From contig NZ_BMUL01000021.1 in assembly GCF_014650175.1 (NCBI RefSeq), positions 1 through 64,000 on the forward strand: 64,000 nucleotides of DNA, written 5' to 3'. Below the pieces are notes generated by a model, which was not told where the DNA came from, did not search any database, and saw nothing but the letters and a program-made list of their open reading frames with translations. Below are positions 16,437-23,916 of the stretch, one piece after another (within the stretch, counting starts at the first letter, position 1; each line of letters starts with the position of its first letter). Source of the stretch: Streptomyces termitum (GTDB taxonomy: Bacteria; Actinomycetota; Actinomycetes; Streptomycetales; Streptomycetaceae). A program made the position numbers and the translations under genes.

Positions 16437-18062
16437 TCAGTTCCCTTGCGGTTCCAGGCAGACGAGGCTCTCGTCGGTGCCGACCAGCAGGGCTCCGGTG
16501 GCCGTGACCGCGACGGCGCGGACCGCCGGGCCCGGCCGGAAGGAGCGGCGCCGACCGCCCTCGGCGGGGATCAGCTCGACCCGGCCGTCCGCCCAGGCGG
16601 CGGCGACGAGCGGGCCGCCGGGGGCGGGGGCCGCGTGCAGGGCGACGACCGGCGCCCGGCGCTCCGCGAGCGGTTCGGGCACCGGCGGCCGCCCCGGCGT
16701 CCAGAGCCGTACGGTGCCGTCGGCGCCGCCCGAGCAGACGAAGGGGGCCTCGGCGCCGACGGCGGTCACGGCGGTGACCCGGCCGCTGTGGAGGGCGGCC
16801 TGGTGCAGCCCGGTCACCCCGAAGGCGTGGACGGAGCCGAGCCGGTCCCCCACCACCACCGAGCCCGCGATGGCCGCGAGGGCGGTGCCGGGGTGCCGGG
16901 ACAGGGTGGTGGAGACGGCGTCGGTCAGCCGCTCCAGATAGGGCGGGCGGGGCGCGGTGCCCCGCACCGTGTGCAGCCGGCCGTGCTCGTCGAGCAGCAG
17001 CACCGTGCCGTCGGCGGTCGGCGCGAGCGCGGTGACCCGGCCCGGGACCCGGTGGGCGAGCCGCCCCTCGCCGCCGGCGTCGGCCTCCCGGAGCAGCCGG
17101 ACCGTGCCCGTCCGGTCGCCCGCCAGGAGCAGTCCGGCGGAGGGCCCCTCGGCGGTGGCGCCGAGCACGGCGACCGGGCCCGGCCACGGCGGGGCGACGT
17201 CGCCCCGGTGCCGCGCCCAGCGCAGCCGCCACGGGGCGGGACCGGCCCGGTCGGCGAGGGCGGGCCGCAGCCGGGGGTCGGCGCCGTCACCGAGCGCGGT
17301 GAGCAGGGTCAGCGCCCGGCCGGCCGGTCCGTCCGCCGCGCACAGCGCCTGCCCGGCGCGCAGCCAGGCGTCGCGCAGTCCCCCGTGGTCGTCGCCGTCG
17401 GCGGCCGTCGCGTAGCCGGTGGTGACCAGGAGCGGGTCGGCGGCGCAGACGGCGACCGGGTCGGAGAGGTCGGGGAGCGGCCGGGCCGGGCCGCCCGGCA
17501 GGCCGTTCCAGCCGCCGGTGCCTCCCTCGTCGCCCTCGTCGTCCCCGTCCTCGTCGAGGTCGACCACGGTGGTGCGGGCGGCCTCGGGGGCGGGGGTGCC
17601 GGGGCGGAGTTCGACGACGAGCCGGATCCGGCCGACCTCGGCGAGGGCGGTGAGCAGGTCGGCGAGGGCGGCGGGTTCGGCGGCGGCGTGCAGGTCGGTG
17701 AGGAGGAGGACGGGGCGGCCGGGGCGGCGGGCCTCGCTGGTGGCGAGGGCGTGGACGAGGTCGGCCGGGGTGCGGGCGACGACGCCGAGCCGGTTCGCCA
17801 GCGTCCAGGCGGCGCCGAGGGCGCTCTGCCCGGCGAGCGGGACGAGGGCCCGCTCGGTGCGGGGGCGGCCCCGGCGGGCCCGGGTGCCGTGCGCGGCGAG
17901 CCAGCCGAGGAGCGCGGTCTTGCCCCGGCCGGGGGCGCCGCTGACCAGGCAGAGCCGGGGCGCGTCGGGGTCGGTGAGCCAGCCGAGGAGGGCGGTGGCG
18001 CCGGGTTCCGTGCCGGTGGCGGGCCGGCGTCCGTCCGCCGGGGACGGGGTCGCGGACGGCAT
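16437..18062 (-). CDS. P-loop ATPase / WD40-like beta-propeller protein
   Basis: A 541-aa protein. An N-terminal NTPase is marked by Walker A GAPGRGKTALLGWLA (residues ~43-50) and a hydrophobic strand ending in Asp (PVLLLTDLHAA) as Walker B. An acidic linker (DLDEDGDDEGDEG) follows, and the C-terminal half carries WD40-like blades (VTALAPTADGTVLLLDEHGR, VTAVTAVGAEAPFVCSGGADGTVRLW with ≤20-residue core GGADGTVRLWTPG). It resembles STAND-type signalling ATPases with propeller sensors. It is convergent with the TPR gene. Process unknown. Confidence 0.8.
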   Translation of the reverse strand: MPSATPSPADGRRPATGTEPGATALLGWLTDPDAPRLCLVSGAPGRGKTALLGWLAAHGTRARRGRPRTERALVPLAGQSALGAAWTLANRLGVVARTPADLVHALATSEARRPGRPVLLLTDLHAAAEPAALADLLTALAEVGRIRLVVELRPGTPAPEAARTTVVDLDEDGDDEGDEGGTGGWNGLPGGPARPLPDLSDPVAVCAADPLLVTTGYATAADGDDHGGLRDAWLRAGQALCAADGPAGRALTLLTALGDGADPRLRPALADRAGPAPWRLRWARHRGDVAPPWPGPVAVLGATAEGPSAGLLLAGDRTGTVRLLREADAGGEGRLAHRVPGRVTALAPTADGTVLLLDEHGRLHTVRGTAPRPPYLERLTDAVSTTLSRHPGTALAAIAGSVVVGDRLGSVHAFGVTGLHQAALHSGRVTAVTAVGAEAPFVCSGGADGTVRLWTPGRPPVPEPLAERRAPVVALHAAPAPGGPLVAAAWADGRVELIPAEGGRRRSFRPGPAVRAVAVTATGALLVGTDESLVCLEPQGN

Positions 18063-18180
18063 GGGGCAACCTCACGGGCGACGCGGTACGGGCTGACGCC
18101 CCCGACCTTAGTCGGCGCGGGCGCCCGCCGGGAGTGTCCGGAAAGCGACGCCGCACCGAGGGCCGGGACGGGGGGCGGTC

Positions 18181-19164
18181 TCAGCGGTCGGCGCCGGCGA
18201 AGTGCTCCCGCACCAGGGCCTCGACGACCGGGAGGTCGTGGGCGGTGAGGGCGTCGAGGAGGGCGGTGTGCTCGGCGGCGTCGGCGACCAGGTCCGCGTG
18301 GCGCGGGACGGGGGCGCTGAGCAGCGGCCACTGGGAGCGGCGGTGCAGGTCGTCGGCGACGACGAGGAGCTGCTCGTTGCCCGCGAGGGCGAGGACCGCG
18401 CGGTGGAAGGCGCGGTCGGTCTCCGCGTAGTGGGCGCGGTCGCCCCGGGCGGCGGCGGCACCGGTGGCCTCGGCGAGCGGGCGCAGCGCGGCCCACCGCG
18501 CGGCGGGGACGGTGCGGGCCAGCCGCAGCATCACCGGGACCTCGATGAGGGCCCGCACCTCGGCCAGTTCGGCGAGTTCGCGGGGGCCCCGGACGACGAC
18601 CCGGAAGCCCCGGTTGGGGACGACCTCGACGGCGCCCTCGACGGCGAGCCGCTGCATGGCCTCCCGGACGGGGGTGGCGGAGACGCCGAAGCGCTCGCCG
18701 AGCGCGGGGGCGGAGTACACCTCGCCGGGACGCAGCTCGCCGGAGACGAGGGCGGTGCGCAGGGCGTCGAGGATCTGGCTCCGGACGGAATGCCGCCGGA
18801 CGGGGCGCGGCCCCTCCCCGGGCAGCGGCGCCTCGGCGGGCGGATGCTCCCCCCGCGCCTGCTCGGGCACCCGGGGCACCTCACTCGTCCGTACGGCTCC
18901 GGCCGCCTCGGCGCCGCGTACGGCTCCGGCCGCCTCGCCGCCGTGGACGGCCCCGGACCCGGGCCCCCGGATCGCCCCGTGGGCCCGTACGGCTCCGGGA
19001 TCGCGGGGTGCCTCGTGGGCCCGTACGGCTCCGGGGGCGGGGTCGCCGAATCGCACGGACGGTCCCTCCGTCGCCCGCTCGCGCGCTGCGCCCTGCTCCA
19101 CCCGGGTCCTCCTGCGGCCTCGTGCCGGGCCCGGCTCGCGTGGCGGGGGCCCTCTGTGCACCAT
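18181..19164 (-). CDS. GntR-family (FCD) transcriptional regulator
   Basis: The regulator proper starts near residue 120: winged HTH (SVRSQILDALRTALVSGELR, ALGERFGVSATPVREAMQRL) followed by the FadR-like C-terminal FCD domain with metal-binding residues (DRAFHRAVLALAGNEQLL, HTALLDALTAHD). The first ~120 residues are low-complexity repeats of Gly-Ala-Val-Arg and may not be translated; GTG codons within the repeat are possible alternative starts and the ATG at 19164 has a poor ribosome site. Divergent from the FhuF-like gene. Target unknown. Confidence 0.82.
   Translation of the reverse strand: MVHRGPPPREPGPARGRRRTRVEQGAARERATEGPSVRFGDPAPGAVRAHEAPRDPGAVRAHGAIRGPGSGAVHGGEAAGAVRGAEAAGAVRTSEVPRVPEQARGEHPPAEAPLPGEGPRPVRRHSVRSQILDALRTALVSGELRPGEVYSAPALGERFGVSATPVREAMQRLAVEGAVEVVPNRGFRVVVRGPRELAELAEVRALIEVPVMLRLARTVPAARWAALRPLAEATGAAAARGDRAHYAETDRAFHRAVLALAGNEQLLVVADDLHRRSQWPLLSAPVPRHADLVADAAEHTALLDALTAHDLPVVEALVREHFAGADR
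18890..19034. repeat. Dispersed 13-bp repeats in the GntR N-terminus
   Basis: Four exact copies of CGTACGGCTCCGG at 18890-18902, 18917-18929, 18986-18998 and 19022-19034, some embedded in longer partial copies. They encode the recurring GAVRA/GAVRT segments of the regulator's N-terminal tail. Confidence 0.8.
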
Positions 19165-19251
19165 AGGCGAACGGGCCGTTCCCCGGGGCCGTGCCCTTGC
19201 GGCGCAGGTGGGAGCGGGTTCTCCGGTGGTGAGACGCGAGACCGAATCGGG

Positions 19252-19270
19252 TAAGGTAAGGCTAACCTGT
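19252..19270. promoter_or_regulatory. Iron box (DmdR/IdeR-type operator)
   Basis: TAAGGTAAGGCTAACCTGT closely matches the actinobacterial iron-box consensus TTAGGTTAGGCTAACCTAA, with the central GGTNAGGCTAACC conserved. It lies 25 bases before the FhuF-like gene, so that gene should be repressed by the iron-bound regulator and induced on iron starvation. Confidence 0.9.
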
Positions 19271-19295
19271 CAACGCTCGCGATTCGGTGGTCCGC

Positions 19296-20198
19296 ATGAC
19301 CGTCCCCGCCCTGTTGTCCGCCCCCCTCGCCTCGCCCGTCGCGGCCTCGTACGCCCGGCTCGCCGAGGTCTTCTCCGGCCTGCGGATAGAGGAGACGGCC
19401 CCGGGCGAACGGCTGCCGGAGGGGGCCGGCTGGTTCGGCGCCGCCGAGCTCGCGGCCGGCGGCGAGCGGCTGGACGCCTTCCTCGCCTGGGACGACGCGC
19501 AGGTGCTCCGCGACTACGGACAGCGGGGCCGCCCCGACGTGGTCGCCACCTTCGGTCTGCACCGCTACGGCTGGCCCGCCTGCCTGCTGGTGACCGTGCC
19601 GTGGTTCCTGCACCGGCGGGTGCCCCGGCTGCCGGCCGGCGCCGTCGCCTTCCAGCGCGTCCAGGGCCGGCTGGCGGTCCGGATCGAGGAGTTCGCCTGC
19701 CTGCCCGGCGACCCCGCCGCCGCGCTGCCCGGCGCCCGGGTGGTCGACGGCGAGGAGGCCCTGCGGGCCGAGGTGCGGGCCTCGCTCGCCGAGCACTTCG
19801 AGGCCCTCCTGGAGGGCTTCGGCCCCCGGATGCGGCGCGGCCGCCGGGCGCTGTGGGGGATGGTGACCGACGAGATCGTCGAGAGCCTCTGGTACGTCGG
19901 CGCGCTGCTCGGCGAGGAGGAGCGGGCGGTGGCGGAGCTGGAGCTGCTGATGCCGGGGTCGGCCGGGCGGGCCGGGCGGCCTGCGGGACTGCCCGAGCGG
20001 CGCCCGGAGAAGCCGTACGCGGGCGGCGCCGGGTTCCGTCCGCTGCCGGGGGCCGGGGCGCCCGACGGCACGGCGCGTCCCACCCGGGACCGGGCCGCCT
20101 GCTGCCTCTTCTACACGCTGCGGCCCGAGGACACCTGTCTGACCTGTCCGCGCACCTGTGACGAGGAGCGGGTCCGGCGGCTCGCGGCGACCGCCTGA
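19296..20198 (+). CDS. FhuF-like ferric siderophore reductase
   Basis: A 300-aa protein of the siderophore-iron reductase family. The C-terminus has the characteristic cysteine cluster, CCLFYTL then CLTCPRTC, which binds an unusual [2Fe-2S] centre in FhuF. The N-terminal two thirds are typical of actinobacterial members (WFGAAELAAGGERL, FLAWDDAQVL). The ATG at 19296 follows GGTGG; an in-frame GTG at 19287 is possible. The upstream iron box supports a role in releasing iron from ferric siderophores in the cytoplasm. Confidence 0.9.
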   Translation: MTVPALLSAPLASPVAASYARLAEVFSGLRIEETAPGERLPEGAGWFGAAELAAGGERLDAFLAWDDAQVLRDYGQRGRPDVVATFGLHRYGWPACLLVTVPWFLHRRVPRLPAGAVAFQRVQGRLAVRIEEFACLPGDPAAALPGARVVDGEEALRAEVRASLAEHFEALLEGFGPRMRRGRRALWGMVTDEIVESLWYVGALLGEEERAVAELELLMPGSAGRAGRPAGLPERRPEKPYAGGAGFRPLPGAGAPDGTARPTRDRAACCLFYTLRPEDTCLTCPRTCDEERVRRLAATA

Positions 20199-20210
20199 CC
20201 CTTCCGACAC

Positions 20211-20236
20211 TTACGCCACTCGAACGAGTGGCGTAA
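20211..20236. promoter_or_regulatory. 26-bp perfect palindrome
   Basis: TTACGCCACTCG, two bases (AA), then its exact complement CGAGTGGCGTAA. It lies 13 bases after the FhuF-like gene and 166 bases before the DUF2637 gene. The 12-bp arms are far longer than chance dyads here. It could be a terminator for the first gene or, because it is symmetric to the centre and partly AT-containing, an operator. Confidence 0.7.
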
Positions 20237-20401
20237 ATCGAACCCAACTCTCCCCATCCGGGCTGGCGTTCGACCAGAACGTACCTATTCGTATGCCCTG
20301 GCACCCCGTTGGCGTGCTCTTGCCCCGAAACCCCGTGGGTCCGCCGGTCGGTCGGACAGTATGGGCCGCCACAAGCCCCACTGCGATGCGAGGGACACCG
20401 C

Positions 20402-21493
20402 ATGAGACTGACCGACATATCGCTGGACTGGCTGCTTCCGGGCGGCGTGATGGTGGCGGGGGTCCTGACGGCGGTCGCGGTGCTCGCGCGCGGTAAGCGC
20501 GCCGGTGACCAGGCAGCGGCCGAGGACTCCTGGGAGCGCAGCGAGGAGCGTCGCAGACGCAAGGAGGCGGTCTACGGATTCGCCTCGTACGGGCTGCTGT
20601 TCTGCTGCGCCGCCGTCGCGGCGGCGCTCTCCTTCCACGGACTGGTCGGCTTCGGCCGGCAGAACCTCAGCCTGACCGGCGGCTGGGAGTACCTGGTGCC
20701 GTTCGGCCTCGACGGCGCCGCCATGTTCTGCTCGGTGCTCGCCGTCCGCGAGGCCAGCCACGGCGACGCGGCCCTCGGCTCGCGCCTCCTGGTCTGGCTC
20801 TTCGCCGGTGCGGCCGCCTGGTTCAACTGGGTGCACGCGCCGCGCGGTCTGGGCCACGACGGGGCCCCGCACTTCTTCGCGGGGATGTCCCTGTCGGCGG
20901 CGGTCCTCTTCGACCGGGCGCTGAAGCAGACCCGCCGGGCGGCGCTGCGCGAGCAGGGCCTGGTGCCCCGCCCGCTGCCGCAGATCCGCATCGTGCGGTG
21001 GCTGCGGGCCCCCCGGGAGACCTTCGCGGCCTGGTCGCTGATGCTCCTGGAGGGCGTACGGACCCTGGACGAGGCGGTCGACGAGGTCCGCGAGGACCGG
21101 CGCGAGAAGGAGCAGAACCGGCTCCGCCGGCGCGAGCAGGCCAAGCTCGACCGGGCGCAGATCAAGGCGCTCAACCGCCAGCACCGCGCCTTCGGCCGGG
21201 GCGGCGGGCGGCAGGTGGAGGTGGCGGCGCTCGGCTCCGCCGGCGCGACCGGCGGGGGCCAGGGCCCCGGCTCCGGCCCGGGTTCCGCGACGGCGGCCGT
21301 ACCGGCGGCCGTCGCGGAACCCGCCATAGCGGATCCGGGACAGCTGCCGCTCAGACCCCGGCCCTCCCTGCAAGCCGTCGGGGCCGGTAGGTCCCGCACG
21401 GTGGATCTGACCGCCGAGGACGACACCCAGGGGCTGCCGCTCCTGGACGACCTGGAGGCCAAGATCTCAGAGATGGAGCGGAAGCTCGGCTGA
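20402..21493 (+). CDS. DUF2637 membrane protein
   Basis: A 363-aa integral membrane protein of a family restricted to actinomycetes. Hydrophobic segments are near residues 9-27 (LLPGGVMVAGVLTAVAVL), 59-80 (GLLFCCAAVAAALSFHG), 100-118 and 130-145, followed by the conserved WFNWVHAPR and a long charged helix (REDRREKEQNRLRRREQAKL) and a disordered tail. It resembles proteins found beside Streptomyces transfer and differentiation genes; function is not established. AGGGAC lies 7 bases before the ATG. Confidence 0.85.
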   Translation: MRLTDISLDWLLPGGVMVAGVLTAVAVLARGKRAGDQAAAEDSWERSEERRRRKEAVYGFASYGLLFCCAAVAAALSFHGLVGFGRQNLSLTGGWEYLVPFGLDGAAMFCSVLAVREASHGDAALGSRLLVWLFAGAAAWFNWVHAPRGLGHDGAPHFFAGMSLSAAVLFDRALKQTRRAALREQGLVPRPLPQIRIVRWLRAPRETFAAWSLMLLEGVRTLDEAVDEVREDRREKEQNRLRRREQAKLDRAQIKALNRQHRAFGRGGGRQVEVAALGSAGATGGGQGPGSGPGSATAAVPAAVAEPAIADPGQLPLRPRPSLQAVGAGRSRTVDLTAEDDTQGLPLLDDLEAKISEMERKLG

Positions 21494-21510
21494 CCCCGGC
21501 TTCCCACCCC

Positions 21511-21541
21511 CGGCGGGGCCGCCCCTCAGGCGGCCCCGCCG
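21511..21541. terminator. Strong bidirectional terminator
   Basis: A perfect 13-bp stem (CGGCGGGGCCGCC with GGCGGCCCCGCCG) and a 5-base loop between the convergent DUF2637 and HATPase genes. The loop contains the HATPase stop codon. Confidence 0.9.
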
Positions 21542-22038
21542 TTCAGTTCGAACCACACGACCTTCCCCGTGCCCTGCTCCTCCACTCCCCAGGAGTCGGC
21601 GAGTTCGCGAACGAGGAAGAGGCCCCGGCCGCTCGTACCGTCGTCGGCGGGCGGTACGGGCGGCCGGTCGAGCCCCGGCTCGAAGTCGCGGACCTCGACC
21701 CTCAGCTGCTCGGGGACGACGGTGGCGGTGACGACGGCCCCCTGGCCGGTGTGGACCAGGGCGTTGGTGACCAGCTCGCTGGTGAGCAGCTCCGCCACGT
21801 CCCCGGCGCCCGGCTCGCCCCAGGACCCGAGGAGCTCCCGTAAGGCGTGCCGGACCTCCGGAACCGCGGTCAGATCGGCCCCGCCGACCCTTCTCAGCAG
21901 CCGGCCCGGCCGGCGGGCCTGCGGACGGTCCGGCGACCGGGCCGACTCGTGGGCCGGTGGACGGGTCGGCTCGTGGGCCGGCGGACGGGTCGGTTGTCGG
22001 ATCGGCTGTCGGGTCGGCTGTCGTGCCTTTCGATTCAT
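21526..22038 (-). CDS. HATPase anti-sigma-like ATP-binding protein
   Basis: A 170-aa protein with a histidine-kinase-type ATPase fold of the RsbW/SpoIIAB-like kind common in Streptomyces. The N box is ELVTNALVHTG and the glycine-rich lid is DDGTSGRGLFLVRELADSWG. No phosphoacceptor or transmembrane part is present, so it is probably a cytosolic anti-sigma kinase or paralogue. The N-terminus is a basic PTRQP/PTRPPAHE tandem repeat of ~40 residues. The start is chosen at ATG 22038; GTG 22047 is in frame. Confidence 0.88.
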   Translation of the reverse strand: MNRKARQPTRQPIRQPTRPPAHEPTRPPAHESARSPDRPQARRPGRLLRRVGGADLTAVPEVRHALRELLGSWGEPGAGDVAELLTSELVTNALVHTGQGAVVTATVVPEQLRVEVRDFEPGLDRPPVPPADDGTSGRGLFLVRELADSWGVEEQGTGKVVWFELNGGAA

Positions 22039-22146
22039 GGCCCCCACCCACGATCGCTTCGAACAGGTTCACGCAGAAGCCTGCCCCGCGAGCCCGCCCC
22101 CATGCCCCGCCCTCGCGGCCCGGCCCGTGCCCGGCCCGGCGGGGCG

Positions 22147-23889
22147 TCAGGGCCTGGGGACGTTGCGCAGGTTGGAGCGGGCCATCTGGAGCATCCGGCC
22201 CACTCCCCCGTCGAGGACGATCTTCCCGGTGGAGAGCGCGAAGCCGGTGACCATCTCCTTGCTGATCTTCGGGGGGATGGAGAGGGCGTTGGGGTCGGTG
22301 ACGACGTCGACCAGGGCCGGGCCCTTGTGCTTGAAGGCGTCCTTGAGGGCGCCCGCGAGCTGCTTGGGCTTCTCCACCCGGACGCCGTACGCCCCGGCGG
22401 CCCGCGCGACGGCGGCGAAGTCCGGATTGTGGTTGGTCGTCCCGTACGAGGGGAGCCCGGCGACCAGCATCTCCAGTTCGACCATGCCGAGCGAGGAGTT
22501 GTTGAACAGCACGATCTTCACCGGGAGTTCGTACTGGACGAGGGTGAGGAAGTCGCCCATGAGCATGGAGAAGCCGCCGTCGCCGGAGAGCGAGACGACC
22601 TGCCGTCCCCGATCGGTGAACTGGGCGCCGATCGCCTGCGGCAGCGCGTTGGCCATGGAGCCGTGGCTGAACGAACCGATGATCCTGCGGCGGCCGTTGG
22701 GGGTCAGGTAGCGGGCCGCCCACACATTGCACATACCGGTGTCGACAGTGAAGACGGCGTCGTCGTCGGCGAGTTCGTCCAGGACGGAGGCGACGTACTC
22801 GGGGTGGATCGGGACGTGCTTCTCGACCTTGCGGGTGTACGCCTTGACCACGCCCTCCAGGGCCTCGGCGTGCTTCTTCAGCATCTTGTCGAGGAAGCGG
22901 CGGTCGGTGCGGGCGCGGACCCGGGGGGTGACGCAGCGCAGCGTCTCGCGGACGTCGCCCCAGACGGCGAGGTCGAGCCGGGAGCGGCGGCCGAGGTGTT
23001 CGGGGCGGACGTCGATCTGCACGATCCGCACGTCGTCGGGGAGGAAGGCGTTGTACGGGAAGTCGGTGCCGAGCAGGATCAGCAGGTCGCACTCGTGGGT
23101 GGCCTCGTAGGCGGCGCCGTAGCCGAGCAGCCCACTCATGCCGACGTCGAAAGGATTGTCGTACTGGATCCATTCCTTGCCGCGCAGGGCGTGGCCGACG
23201 GGTGCCTTGAGCGTCTCGGCGAACCGCATCACCTCGTCGTGGGCGCCTGCGGTGCCGCTGCCGCAGAAGAGGGTGACCCGCTGGGCCGCGTCGATCATGC
23301 GGACCAGTTCGTCGATCTCGGCGTCGCCGGGGCGGACGGCGGGGCGGCTGGTGACGAGGGCGCTGCCGGTGGCCTTCTCGGGGGCGGGCTGGTCGGCGAC
23401 GTCGCCGGGGAGCGAGACCACCGAGACGCCGCCGCGGCCGACGGCGTGCTGGATCGCGGTGTGCAGCAGCCGGGGCATCTGCTTCGGGCTGGAGATCAGC
23501 TCGCTGTAGTGGCTGCACTCGCGGAACAGCTGGTCGGGGTGGGTCTCCTGGAAGTAGCCGAGGCCGATCTCGCCGGACGGGATGTGCGAGGCGAGGGCGA
23601 GCACCGGGGCCATCGAGCGGTGGGCGTCGTACAGGCCGTTGATGAGGTGGAGGTTGCCGGGGCCGCAGGAGCCCGCGCAGGCGGCGAGGCTCCCGGTGAT
23701 CTGGGCCTCGGCGCCCGCGGCGAAGGCGGCCGTCTCCTCGTGCCGCACCTGGATCCAGTCGATGGCGGGGGTGCGGCGGATGGCGTCGACGACCGGGTTC
23801 AGGCTGTCGCCGACCACCCCGTACAGGCGCTTCACACCGGCGCGCACGAGGGTGTCGACGAACTGTTCGGCTACGTTCTGTTTGGCCAT
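22147..23889 (-). CDS. poxB: Pyruvate dehydrogenase (quinone) / pyruvate oxidase-like TPP enzyme
   Basis: A 580-aa thiamine diphosphate enzyme of the PoxB group, which decarboxylates pyruvate to acetate and passes electrons through FAD to quinones. Three domains are evident: N-terminal PYR domain with the catalytic Glu (QVRHEETAAFAAGA), central FAD domain (LFCGSGTAGAHDEV, LGTDFPY), and C-terminal PP domain with the TPP motif SLSGDGGFSMLMGDFLT...NNSSLG. It is a monocistronic-looking leftward gene. Other TPP oxidases are possible but PoxB is the closest fit. Confidence 0.88.
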   Translation of the reverse strand: MAKQNVAEQFVDTLVRAGVKRLYGVVGDSLNPVVDAIRRTPAIDWIQVRHEETAAFAAGAEAQITGSLAACAGSCGPGNLHLINGLYDAHRSMAPVLALASHIPSGEIGLGYFQETHPDQLFRECSHYSELISSPKQMPRLLHTAIQHAVGRGGVSVVSLPGDVADQPAPEKATGSALVTSRPAVRPGDAEIDELVRMIDAAQRVTLFCGSGTAGAHDEVMRFAETLKAPVGHALRGKEWIQYDNPFDVGMSGLLGYGAAYEATHECDLLILLGTDFPYNAFLPDDVRIVQIDVRPEHLGRRSRLDLAVWGDVRETLRCVTPRVRARTDRRFLDKMLKKHAEALEGVVKAYTRKVEKHVPIHPEYVASVLDELADDDAVFTVDTGMCNVWAARYLTPNGRRRIIGSFSHGSMANALPQAIGAQFTDRGRQVVSLSGDGGFSMLMGDFLTLVQYELPVKIVLFNNSSLGMVELEMLVAGLPSYGTTNHNPDFAAVARAAGAYGVRVEKPKQLAGALKDAFKHKGPALVDVVTDPNALSIPPKISKEMVTGFALSTGKIVLDGGVGRMLQMARSNLRNVPRP

Positions 23890-23916
23890 GGGTCCATCAA
23901 CACACGGCCCGGCCCG

